Made by a program: the position numbers and the translations under genes | The notes under the pieces: model-generated | Told to the model about the DNA's origin: nothing | Seen by the model: only the letters and a program-made list of their open reading frames with translations | The model's database searches: none | Source of the DNA: Hyphomicrobiales bacterium | Lineage (GTDB): Bacteria > Pseudomonadota > Alphaproteobacteria > Rhizobiales > Rhizobiaceae | Direction: 5' to 3' | DNA length: 64,000 nucleotides | Assembly (NCBI GenBank): GCA_900471605.1 | Contig: UCEY01000009.1 | Coordinates: 316,105 to 380,104, forward strand | Part shown: positions 44,947-52,130 of the stretch, in pieces | Layout: every line of letters starts with the position of its first letter | How positions within the stretch are numbered: position 1 is the stretch's first letter

Positions 44947-46521
44947 ATGAGAGACAACACACATGCTGCAACGGCAGCCGGACGGCTGTTCGTTCTTTTT
45001 GCGGTCTGCTGCGCGGCGGTCGCCATGCCGCTGACCTTCACCGGCCCGGCCGTCGGCCTGCACGCCATCAGCCGGGCGCTCGGCGGCAGCCCGATCGCCC
45101 TCAACTGGGTCACCAATGCCTTCATGCTCACCTTCGGCAGCACGCTGATGGCGGCCGGCGCACTTGCAGACAGTTTTGGGCGCAAGCGGATTTTCCTCTC
45201 CGGCCTTGCCGTCTTCGCGGTCTTTTCGGCCGGCCTCGCCTTTGCTGGCGATATCCTCTGGTTCGATGTGCTGCGGGCGCTGCAGGGCATAGGGGCTGCG
45301 GCCGCCTTTTCCGGCGGCATGGCCTCGCTTGCCCAGGAATTCGACGGTGCAGCTCGCCTTCGGGCATTCAGCATCGTCGGCGCCAGTTTTGGCATCGGGC
45401 TTGCTTTCGGGCCGATCGCGTCCGGCCTGATGATCGCCAGTTTCGGCTGGCCGGCGATCTTCGTGCTGGTGGTGGCGCTTGCCGTGATCGCGCTGATCCC
45501 CGGCGCGATCTTCATGAAGGAATCACGTGATCCGGCCGCCTCCGGCCTCGACTGGAAGGGCGCGTTCAGCTTCACGCTGGCGCTGACCGCGCTCACCTTC
45601 GGCGTGCTGCAGGCGCCGGAGAGCGGCTGGGGCGATCCGCTTGTCATCGTCATGCTTCTCGCCGCTATCCTGCTTTTCCTCGCCTTCGGTCTGATCGAAC
45701 GGGCCGTGGCGCGGCCGATGCTGGACCTCACGCTGTTCCGCTATCCGCGTTTCGTCGGCGTGCAATTGCTGGCGGCGGCGCCCGCCTATGCGTTCGTGGT
45801 GCTGCTCATCCTGTTGCCGGTGCGGTTCATCGGTATCGAGGGCATGGACGAGATCGTCGGCGGGCGGATGATGATCGCGCTCTCCGGACCGCTGCTCGTC
45901 CTGCCGGTCGCGGCGGGGCTGCTGACCCGCTGGTTCGCGCCGGCGACGATCTGCGGCGCGGGCCTGGCGATTTCGGCGGCCGGCCTGTTCTGGCTCAGCC
46001 GGCTCCCGGTCGGCTCCGAGCCGGTGACGCTGATTGGGCCTTTGCTGACCATCGGCGTCGGCATCAGCCTGCCCTGGGGCCTGATGGACGGCCTTGCCGT
46101 CAGCGTCGTGCCGAAAGAGCGGGCCGGCATGGCGACGGGCATTTTCAGCACGACGCGCGTGGCAGGCGAGGGCGTGGCGCTTGCGGTGGTGACGGCTGTG
46201 CTGTCCGCCCTCACCAGTACCAATCTCGCAACCGCGGCCCACGATCAAGCAGGGGCCATCGCCCAGCGGCTGGTGACCGGCGACCTGCAGGATGCGGCAG
46301 CGCTTCTGCCGTCGATGGGGCCGGCGGCCCTGCTGCAGGGTTACAGCGACGGGTTCTCGGCGCTGCTCTGGCTGCTGACCGCGATCACGGCGCTGACGGC
46401 TCTCGTCGTGTTCCTCTTCCTCGGGCGGGGAGGCGAGACGGTGGGGGATCTCGAAGAGGAGGCGGAACTGGTGGCCGCCATGCCGTCCGATGAAGCCGGA
46501 TTGCGCCAGCCGGCCCTCTGA
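44947..46521 (+). CDS. MFS multidrug-type efflux transporter (14 TMS)
   Basis: A 524-aa major facilitator with about 14 membrane spans of the DHA2 drug:proton antiporter group: LNWVTNAFMLTFGSTLMAAGALADSFGRKRIF includes motif A, and ALQGIGAAAAFSGGMASLA motif B. Substrate unknown. The start at 44947 gives the first span directly; the upstream open frame is non-conserved. Divergent from a LysR gene. Confidence 0.9.
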   Translation: MRDNTHAATAAGRLFVLFAVCCAAVAMPLTFTGPAVGLHAISRALGGSPIALNWVTNAFMLTFGSTLMAAGALADSFGRKRIFLSGLAVFAVFSAGLAFAGDILWFDVLRALQGIGAAAAFSGGMASLAQEFDGAARLRAFSIVGASFGIGLAFGPIASGLMIASFGWPAIFVLVVALAVIALIPGAIFMKESRDPAASGLDWKGAFSFTLALTALTFGVLQAPESGWGDPLVIVMLLAAILLFLAFGLIERAVARPMLDLTLFRYPRFVGVQLLAAAPAYAFVVLLILLPVRFIGIEGMDEIVGGRMMIALSGPLLVLPVAAGLLTRWFAPATICGAGLAISAAGLFWLSRLPVGSEPVTLIGPLLTIGVGISLPWGLMDGLAVSVVPKERAGMATGIFSTTRVAGEGVALAVVTAVLSALTSTNLATAAHDQAGAIAQRLVTGDLQDAAALLPSMGPAALLQGYSDGFSALLWLLTAITALTALVVFLFLGRGGETVGDLEEEAELVAAMPSDEAGLRQPAL

Positions 46522-46569
46522 CAAACGGCCTTTGACAAACCGGCGCATCTGCGCCATATGCTGGCCATC

Positions 46570-46616
46570 CGAAACCGCCGCAGCGAGACGATCTCGCTGC
46601 GGCGGTTTCGCCGTTT
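46570..46616 (+). terminator. Strong 19-bp-stem terminator
   Basis: CGAAACCGCCGCAGCGAGA (46570-46588) pairs perfectly with 46592-46610 around a 3-nt loop, followed by CCGTTTT. It ends the MFS gene before the CDF gene. Confidence 0.8.
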
Positions 46617-46662
46617 TGGGACTTCGGTCCTGCAAATCATTCGCACGCGCAAAAAGGAAAAC

Positions 46663-47580
46663 ATGGTGGCGAGGGAAGTCAAAATCGTCGAGCGGCTGGC
46701 ATTCTGGGGCATGCCGCTGTCGCTCGGCGTCATGTCCTTGAAGATGCTGGCATGGTGGGCCACCGGGTCCGTCGCGCTGCTGTCGGACGGGCTCGAATCC
46801 TTCGTCAACGTCGCGGCCGCCTTCATCGCCTATTTCGTGATCCGCTATGCCCAGCGGCCCGCCGACCACGACCATCAGTTCGGCCACCACAAGGCCGAAT
46901 ACATGTCGGCGGTGGTCGAAGGCGCGCTGATCATCGTAGCCGCGGTGCTGATCATCAGCGAGGCCTGGGACGGGCTCCTTGCACCCAAACTGCCGGATGC
47001 ACCGGTGTTGGGCCTGGCGATCAACGGACTTGCGGCCGTCATCAACGGCGTCTGGGCGGCGACGCTGATCCGGGTCGGCACGGCCCAATATTCGCCGGCT
47101 ATGGCGGCGGACGGCCAGCATATCATGTCCGACGTGGTCACCTCGGCCGGCGTCCTCATCGGCCTCGTGCTGGCGCTTGCGACGGGTTATGCGATCCTCG
47201 ATCCGGTGCTTGCGATCCTGGTCGCGGTCAACATCCTCTGGCAGGGCTACAAGGTGATCGCGCATTCCGTGGGCGGGTTGATGGACCGGGCGCTGGAGCC
47301 GGACGAGGAAGCCGCGGTGCGCGAGGCGATCGCCACCCATTCGGTCGGTGCGCTTGGCGTCCACGACCTCAAGTCGCGCCGGGCAGGGGCGGCCGCGTTC
47401 ATCGATTTCCACCTGGTCGTGCCGGCCGACATGAGCGTCGAGGCGGCACATGCGATCTGCGACCGCTTGGAAGATGCGATCAAAGGGATTATTGCGGGCG
47501 CAACATTGGCGATCCATGTGGAGCCTGAAAGCGAAAACCCGCATGGACAGAAGGTCGAATTCGAAGGAACAGGCAAATGA
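46663..47580 (+). CDS. Cation diffusion facilitator metal transporter
   Basis: A 305-aa CDF exporter with about six spans: [21 protein letters not shown] and [18 protein letters not shown] hold the two Asp-rich metal sites, the [14 protein letters not shown] loop is a His-rich metal segment, and a cytoplasmic domain follows (about 205-300). SDG-type sites suggest Zn, Fe or Mn. AAAAGGAAAAC precedes the ATG at 46663. Overlaps queF by 4 bp. Confidence 0.93.
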   Translation: MVAREVKIVERLAFWGMPLSLGVMSLKMLAWWATGSVALLSDGLESFVNVAAAFIAYFVIRYAQRPADHDHQFGHHKAEYMSAVVEGALIIVAAVLIISEAWDGLLAPKLPDAPVLGLAINGLAAVINGVWAATLIRVGTAQYSPAMAADGQHIMSDVVTSAGVLIGLVLALATGYAILDPVLAILVAVNILWQGYKVIAHSVGGLMDRALEPDEEAAVREAIATHSVGALGVHDLKSRRAGAAAFIDFHLVVPADMSVEAAHAICDRLEDAIKGIIAGATLAIHVEPESENPHGQKVEFEGTGK

Positions 47581-48041
47581 CGATGACGGATGTCAGCGGG
47601 CTGTCGCAGCTCGGATCCCAGGTGGACGCGCCGCAGAGCCCGGAAACCGCGGTCCTGGAAAAGGTGCCGAACGGCAACCAGGGTACCGATTACGTAGTGC
47701 GTTTCACCGCGCCGGAATTCACGTCGCTCTGCCCGATGACCGGCCAGCCGGATTTCGCCCATATCGTCATAGACTATATTCCGGACGGGTTCCTGGTGGA
47801 GTCGAAGTCGCTGAAGCTGTTCCTGCATTCGTTCAGGAACCATGGTGCGTTCCATGAGGACTGCTCGATCTACATCGCCAAGCGGATCGTCGATTTGCTG
47901 TCCCCGAAATGGCTGAGGATCGGCGCCTACTGGTACCCGCGCGGCGGCATTCCGATCGACGTGTTCTGGCAGACCGGCGAAGCCCCGGCCGGCGTATGGC
48001 TTCCGGAGCAGGGCGTCGCGACGTATCGCGGGCGCGGGTGA
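47577..48041 (+). CDS. queF: NADPH-dependent preQ0 reductase
   Basis: A 154-aa QueF of the short (unimodular) type that reduces preQ0 to preQ1 for queuosine in tRNA. Catalytic Cys52 and Asp59 are in [11 protein letters not shown], and the QueF signature is [10 protein letters not shown]. It begins in a 4-bp overlap with the CDF gene (second ATG two codons in). No preQ1 riboswitch was seen. Confidence 0.95.
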   Translation: MTMTDVSGLSQLGSQVDAPQSPETAVLEKVPNGNQGTDYVVRFTAPEFTSLCPMTGQPDFAHIVIDYIPDGFLVESKSLKLFLHSFRNHGAFHEDCSIYIAKRIVDLLSPKWLRIGAYWYPRGGIPIDVFWQTGEAPAGVWLPEQGVATYRGRG

Positions 48042-48089
48042 GGGGCGAGGGCTTGGCGGCAGAATGCTCATTGGAGCGTTTTGAAAACG

Positions 48090-48118
48090 GAACGCGCTAA
48101 GCCGAGGCGAAGCGCTGG
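48090..48118. repeat. Dispersed repeat module, second copy
   Basis: A 29-bp module starting GAACGCGCTAAGCC matches 32187-32215 at 24 of 29 positions. Just upstream, GAGCGTTTTGAA (48074-48085) matches the hairpin arm at 32251-32262. The two pieces are in the opposite order compared with the putA-downstream patch. They occupy the 162-bp gap after queF. Confidence 0.6.
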
Positions 48119-48203
48119 ATGCATTGTGTTTTTGCTCCTAGGAAAAGGATAGGGTTGAAATTCTGTCTGGATTTGTAATCCTATCTTTCATTTGGGGGGA
48201 AGA

Positions 48204-48479
48204 ATGAAAGTAACAGCTGATGCGGCATCCAAATGGACTGGTCACAATCACAAAATAATTGATCCTCAAGCAACTTACCGCGGGCTCACCTCTGATGAGA
48301 ATGGTGATGTAAGTTTCACGGTAAGGACTTCACATCTATCGTTGAGCGGTCACTATCTATTTCGTTTTAAGATTACAGCTGCCGAAGTTCGTCAACTCGT
48401 ACATACAAGTGAAACTGCGCATCTAACGAGCCGTATAGAGCAGTTAGAGGCGCAGATTCAAAGGCTTATATCTAAGTGA
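48204..48479 (+). CDS. Lower-GC hypothetical protein, 91 aa
   Basis: ATG at 48204 follows GGGGGGAAGA. The protein begins MKVTADAASKWTG, has a beta-rich middle (DVSFTVRTSHLSLSGHYLFRFKIT) and ends in a short coiled coil (SRIEQLEAQIQRLISK). It uses AT-ending codons far more than its neighbours, pointing to recent transfer. No family recognised. Confidence 0.65.
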   Translation: MKVTADAASKWTGHNHKIIDPQATYRGLTSDENGDVSFTVRTSHLSLSGHYLFRFKITAAEVRQLVHTSETAHLTSRIEQLEAQIQRLISK

Positions 48480-48502
48480 TTGATTGCTAAAGGACGACCC
48501 GT

Positions 48503-49375
48503 TCACACGTCCATCGAATCGTCGTTGCCCATGTCGCTGTTGTCGAAATCGGCCTGGTCGTCGGAAAAATCGTCGTCGGTGTAGTCGGCCTGCTGCCAGC
48601 CGGCGCTCGATCCCGAATTGTCGGAGCCGCCGCTGCCGCTTGCGGAAGCGCCGCCGCCCGATGCCTCGCGGATCGCGTCATCTCCGAAATAGTTGTTGTT
48701 GATGACCGTTTCCTCGACCGGGGCGTTGCCGCTGGCAAACGGATTGTTGCCGGCGAGCGGAGAACCCCAGCCGAGCGCGTTCGTGTGGCTGCCGAAAATG
48801 CCGGACAGCGAGTTGGCGAGCAGCATGCCGCCGGCGACGCCGGCTGCTGTGCCGAGTGCGCCGCGGAGAAAGCTGCCGCCGGCGGAGGGGGCCGCGGCCT
48901 GGCCACTCCAAGGGCCGGCGGACGGCGGGGGTGCGCGATAGCCGTCGTCGTAATCGTTGCCGGTGCGGTAGGTCTGGCGGGGCGCAGCACCCCATGGCCC
49001 GGATTGAAGGGGCCCGGATTGAGGGGCGGCTTGCGTGCCGGGTCGGATGCCGGGCTGCGGGGCCGCTGGCTGCTGGGCCTGGCCGCTGCCGAAGATCGAG
49101 CTCAGGAAACCGCCGCTCTGTTCGGCGCGGTGGTGTTCGCTTGTCTCCGCCTCGAGCTGGTGGACGCGATCTTCCAGTTCCCGGATGCGGTTGGCGGCAG
49201 CTTCCAGGCCCTTTTCCTGCACGATGACGGCCTGCGCCAGGTAATAGGTGGCGTAGGGCTGTTCGCGGGTCGCCTGGTCGATGAGGGTTTCTGCGTCGTG
49301 GTCGCGCGGCGTGGCGGCGGCGGTGCGGACGCGGTCGAATAGGGAAGTCAGAAGCTGGCGTTCTTCCGGTGACAT
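48503..49375 (-). CDS. DUF2076 family protein
   Basis: A 290-aa DUF2076 protein: MSPEERQLLTSLFDRVR and RELEDRVHQLEAE (a short coiled coil) at the N-terminus, a Pro/Gly/Gln-rich middle, a hydrophobic glycine-rich FLRGALGTAAGVAGGMLLA stretch, and a C-terminus of Asn, Ser, Gly and Asp repeats (about 235-290). Periplasmic association has been proposed for the family; no signal peptide here. GGAGG precedes the ATG. Confidence 0.88.
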   Translation of the reverse strand: MSPEERQLLTSLFDRVRTAAATPRDHDAETLIDQATREQPYATYYLAQAVIVQEKGLEAAANRIRELEDRVHQLEAETSEHHRAEQSGGFLSSIFGSGQAQQPAAPQPGIRPGTQAAPQSGPLQSGPWGAAPRQTYRTGNDYDDGYRAPPPSAGPWSGQAAAPSAGGSFLRGALGTAAGVAGGMLLANSLSGIFGSHTNALGWGSPLAGNNPFASGNAPVEETVINNNYFGDDAIREASGGGASASGSGGSDNSGSSAGWQQADYTDDDFSDDQADFDNSDMGNDDSMDV

Positions 49376-49472
49376 GCTTGCCTCCTTGCAGGCGTTTGCC
49401 GTGGGCAAGAAGGTAGGCAGGGATTCCGGCATTTCAAAGCCGGAATCCCTTACATTTCGGTAATCTTCGGGT

Positions 49473-50057
49473 TCAGCCGAAGACGAGCGACAGGCCGAGA
49501 AGTGCGGTGGCCGCACCGAGGATACGGGCGATATAGGGGCTGAAGCGGGCGATGCCGAGGCCGAGCGCGATGCCGGCTGCGTGAAGCAGGGCGGTGGCGA
49601 TCATGAAGCCGATGCCGAACTGAAGGGCGCCTGCCGAGCCGAGTTCGCCGCCGTGGGCATGGCCGTGGAAGAGTGCGAAGACGCCAACGACGGCGGCTGC
49701 CGCCGACACCGGCAGTTTCACCGCCGTTGCGACCAGCAGGCCGAGCCCGATCACCGAGGCGAGGATCGCCGGCTCGACGAAGGGCAGGCCGATGCCGACG
49801 AGCGCCAGCAGGAACCCGAGCGCCATGGTGCCGACAAAGGCTGCGGGGACGATCCAGAGCGCGTTGCGATTGCTGCCGGTGGCGATCTGTGCCGCCCAGA
49901 GGCCGACCGCGACCATGACCAGGATATGGTCAGCGCCGAACAGCGGGTGCGAGAAGCCGGCGAGAAACGAGCCGTGCTCTTCCGGATTGAGATGCGCGAA
50001 GGCGGGTGCTGCGGCGGCGGCAAGAATGGCGGCGGTGAGCGAAAGGCGTTTCAGCAT
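49473..50057 (-). CDS. HupE/UreJ family membrane protein
   Basis: A 194-aa protein with a signal-like N-terminus (ending AFA) and about six spans. HPLFGADHILVMVAVGLWA and LFHGHAHGGE are the two His-rich family motifs implicated in nickel or cobalt binding. No hydrogenase or urease genes are near, so it is an orphan metal permease candidate. Confidence 0.9.
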   Translation of the reverse strand: MLKRLSLTAAILAAAAAPAFAHLNPEEHGSFLAGFSHPLFGADHILVMVAVGLWAAQIATGSNRNALWIVPAAFVGTMALGFLLALVGIGLPFVEPAILASVIGLGLLVATAVKLPVSAAAAVVGVFALFHGHAHGGELGSAGALQFGIGFMIATALLHAAGIALGLGIARFSPYIARILGAATALLGLSLVFG

Positions 50058-50245
50058 CTGGGTCCCCTGGAAATTATCTGCATGCGGAATGGTGTCGGAG
50101 GATAGGCAAGCGCTTTATGGCTGTCCATCGACAATTGCCGCTGCAAACGGCTCGGTACTACGTCATTCACCTTAGTCCGTGGAAGGTGCCGTCTTAGACT
50201 CCGAGCTCCATTGTTTTACGGCTGCGAACACATTATGTCCGGTAG

Positions 50246-50863
50246 ATGAATCTGATGCAGGAGACTCTCAGCGTGCTCGACGACGAAGACGACAAGGACG
50301 ACAAGACCAAGGAACTGCCGCTCGGCAAGGAAACGGAAGCGAATCTTTTCAAGTCGCGTTCGATCTTCATCTACGGAACGATCACCCAGGAACTGGCGCA
50401 GAAGGTCTGCACCCAGCTCGTGGCGCTTTCGGCCGCCAGCGACGACGACATCCGCATCTATGTGAGCTCGCCCGGCGGCCACGTGGAATCGGGCGACTCG
50501 ATCCACGACATGATCAAGTTCATCAAGCCGAAGGTGTGGATGATCGGGACCGGCTGGGTCGCATCGGCCGGCGCGCTGATCTACGTGTCCGCTCCCAAGG
50601 AGCGCCGCATCTGCTTGCCGAACACCCGCTTCCTGCTTCATCAACCGTCGGGCGGCACCCGCGGCATGGCATCCGACATCGAGATCCAGGCCCGTGAAAT
50701 CATCAAGATGAACGAACGGCTGAACAAGATCTTTTCGGAAGCGACCGGCCAGCCCGTCGAGAAGATCGCCAAGGACACCGACCGCGACTACTGGCTGTCG
50801 GCCGAAGAAGCCAAGGCCTACGGCCTGGTTTCGAAGATCGTGACGTCGCAGAGCGAAATCTGA
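50246..50863 (+). CDS. clpP: ClpP-type serine protease paralogue
   Basis: A 205-aa ClpP fold with the catalytic triad Ser107 ([10 protein letters not shown]), His132 (FLLHQPSGG) and Asp181. [10 protein letters not shown] is the oxyanion strand region. The first 35 residues are acidic and Lys-rich ([18 protein letters not shown]) and lack the usual ClpP axial-loop sequence, so gating by ClpX or ClpA may differ. No clpX is adjacent. An alternative ATG is at 50255. Confidence 0.88.
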   Translation: MNLMQETLSVLDDEDDKDDKTKELPLGKETEANLFKSRSIFIYGTITQELAQKVCTQLVALSAASDDDIRIYVSSPGGHVESGDSIHDMIKFIKPKVWMIGTGWVASAGALIYVSAPKERRICLPNTRFLLHQPSGGTRGMASDIEIQAREIIKMNERLNKIFSEATGQPVEKIAKDTDRDYWLSAEEAKAYGLVSKIVTSQSEI

Positions 50864-50883
50864 TCGCTCAGGTCATTTGAATG

Positions 50884-50919
50884 AAAAAGCCCCGCCGGTG
50901 AATGCCGGCGGGGCTTTTT
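50884..50919. terminator. Bidirectional terminator
   Basis: A perfect 15-bp stem, AAAAAGCCCCGCCGG (50884-50898) with CCGGCGGGGCTTTTT (50905-50919). The terminal A and T runs make it work on both strands, for clpP and for the convergent MerR gene. Confidence 0.9.
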
Positions 50920-50989
50920 GTTGCGTGCCGACTGCTCGGCGCGGAGCGTGGCCTGACGGACCAATCCGCCAGGCTTTCGTCTCTGCAGC

Positions 50990-52024
50990 CTATGCCACTT
51001 GTGGACGCCAGGCGATGACGCCTTCGGTGCGGGCGCGGACCTCGGGAGCGGCAAGGCAGGTGGCGACGGCCTCGTAGCCCGGCGCTCCCGGAATCGGCGC
51101 GACGCGGCTCGGCGGGCTGTGGTTGGCAGGGCAAAGGATGATAGCCTCGTCGCGGCCGACGGCACCAAGATCGAGGATCGCCGTGGAGCGGGTCATGATG
51201 AAGAGCGGACGGGCACCGGGCCCGCGATTGCGCAAGTAGGCGGCGATTGCTTCCTGGGAGGCCTGGTCGAGGCCCTGCTCGATCATGTCGATGACCGGCA
51301 TTTGGGTATCGTCGGCTTCGATCGCGACGAGGAGGGCGGTAAGGGCAGGAGTTGCCGTCGCGCCTTCTCCGACAAGCCAGGCGAGTGCTTGCTCGACGCG
51401 TTGCTTCAGGACCGGATCGGTTTCCATCCGGGCACGGGCGTCGGCCGCATCGTTTGCGGCCCGGTCGAGGTCGACGAAGATCGCGCCCGGCAGGTGTTCG
51501 GCGATCGCCTTGGCGAAGCGCGTCTTGCCGCTGCCGAGCGGGCCGATGATGTAGTTGATCGCTCTGACATCCCGAAGCTCGAAGCGTTCGCCGCCCCAGG
51601 GCCAGGGAAGCTCGAACGTTGCGACGACCTCGCAGGCCGGCCGCGCCAGCCGGGCGAGCTCCTGCATCCGGGGCGGTTCTCCGCCGGCAAGGCCCGCGCG
51701 CAGGATGCGGACCTTTTCGACGGTTTCGGCGATCCGGCGGGCCTCCGTTTCGAGCCTTGCCTGATGGGCGGCGAGCGCCGGAGCGAGCTCCTGCGTGTCG
51801 CCTTTCAGCACGCGCGCCACCTGCGCGAGGCTGAGGCCGAGGGCGCGCAACGCGGCGATCTCGCCGGCGCGGGCCATGTCTGCCGGGCCATAGGTCCGCC
51901 ATCCCGCCGTGGTGCGGACGGGAGTAATCAGGCCGCGCTGTTCGTAGAGGCGCAGCGCCTTTTGGGAAATACCGAGCCTGTCTGCGGCGTCGGACGGGTT
52001 CAGGTAGTGTGCGGAAGAACTCAA
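50990..52024 (-). CDS. MerR-HTH regulator fused to P-loop ATPase
   Basis: A 344-aa protein: MerR winged helix at about 5-75 (DAADRLGISQKALRLYEQRGLITPVRTTAGWRTY), a helical linker (about 80-130), then a P-loop NTPase with GPLGSGKTRF near residue 165 and FVDLDRAANDAADAR and LFIMTRSTAIL as later elements. It starts with TTG at 52022-52024, where GAGGTG is six bases upstream and the MerR domain begins. ATPase-fused MerR proteins are unusual; the ATPase resembles chromosome-maintenance-like or AAA-type small NTPases but no close family was recognised. Its promoter has a 19-bp spacer. Confidence 0.8.
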   Translation of the reverse strand: MSSSAHYLNPSDAADRLGISQKALRLYEQRGLITPVRTTAGWRTYGPADMARAGEIAALRALGLSLAQVARVLKGDTQELAPALAAHQARLETEARRIAETVEKVRILRAGLAGGEPPRMQELARLARPACEVVATFELPWPWGGERFELRDVRAINYIIGPLGSGKTRFAKAIAEHLPGAIFVDLDRAANDAADARARMETDPVLKQRVEQALAWLVGEGATATPALTALLVAIEADDTQMPVIDMIEQGLDQASQEAIAAYLRNRGPGARPLFIMTRSTAILDLGAVGRDEAIILCPANHSPPSRVAPIPGAPGYEAVATCLAAPEVRARTEGVIAWRPQVA

Positions 52025-52055
52025 GGAATCACCTCGTCGGTTGTTGACCGCTCCT

Positions 52056-52086
52056 CCTATCGGGGCAGCCCCAGGGGCCGGGTCAA
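52056..52086 (-). promoter_or_regulatory. MerR-type promoter, 19-bp spacer
   Basis: On the minus strand TTGACC (52086-52081) and GATAGG (52061-52056) are separated by 19 bp, the over-long spacer typical of promoters untwisted by MerR proteins. The spacer carries a GGCCCC/GGGGC(T)GCCCC dyad. It lies 32 bp upstream of the MerR gene start, implying autoregulation. Confidence 0.65.
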
Positions 52087-52130
52087 CAGGTAACGTGCGA
52101 GGTTTTGGAATTTCTTCGCGGGCAGTTCGC

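Noticed and set aside
45523..47544. 673-codon antisense frame spanning MFS and CDF genes
   Set aside because: Crosses two well-supported genes and a terminator; no conserved motifs.
47577..47600. preQ1 riboswitch before queF
   Set aside because: queF overlaps the upstream gene, leaving no room for one, and no aptamer-like sequence was seen.
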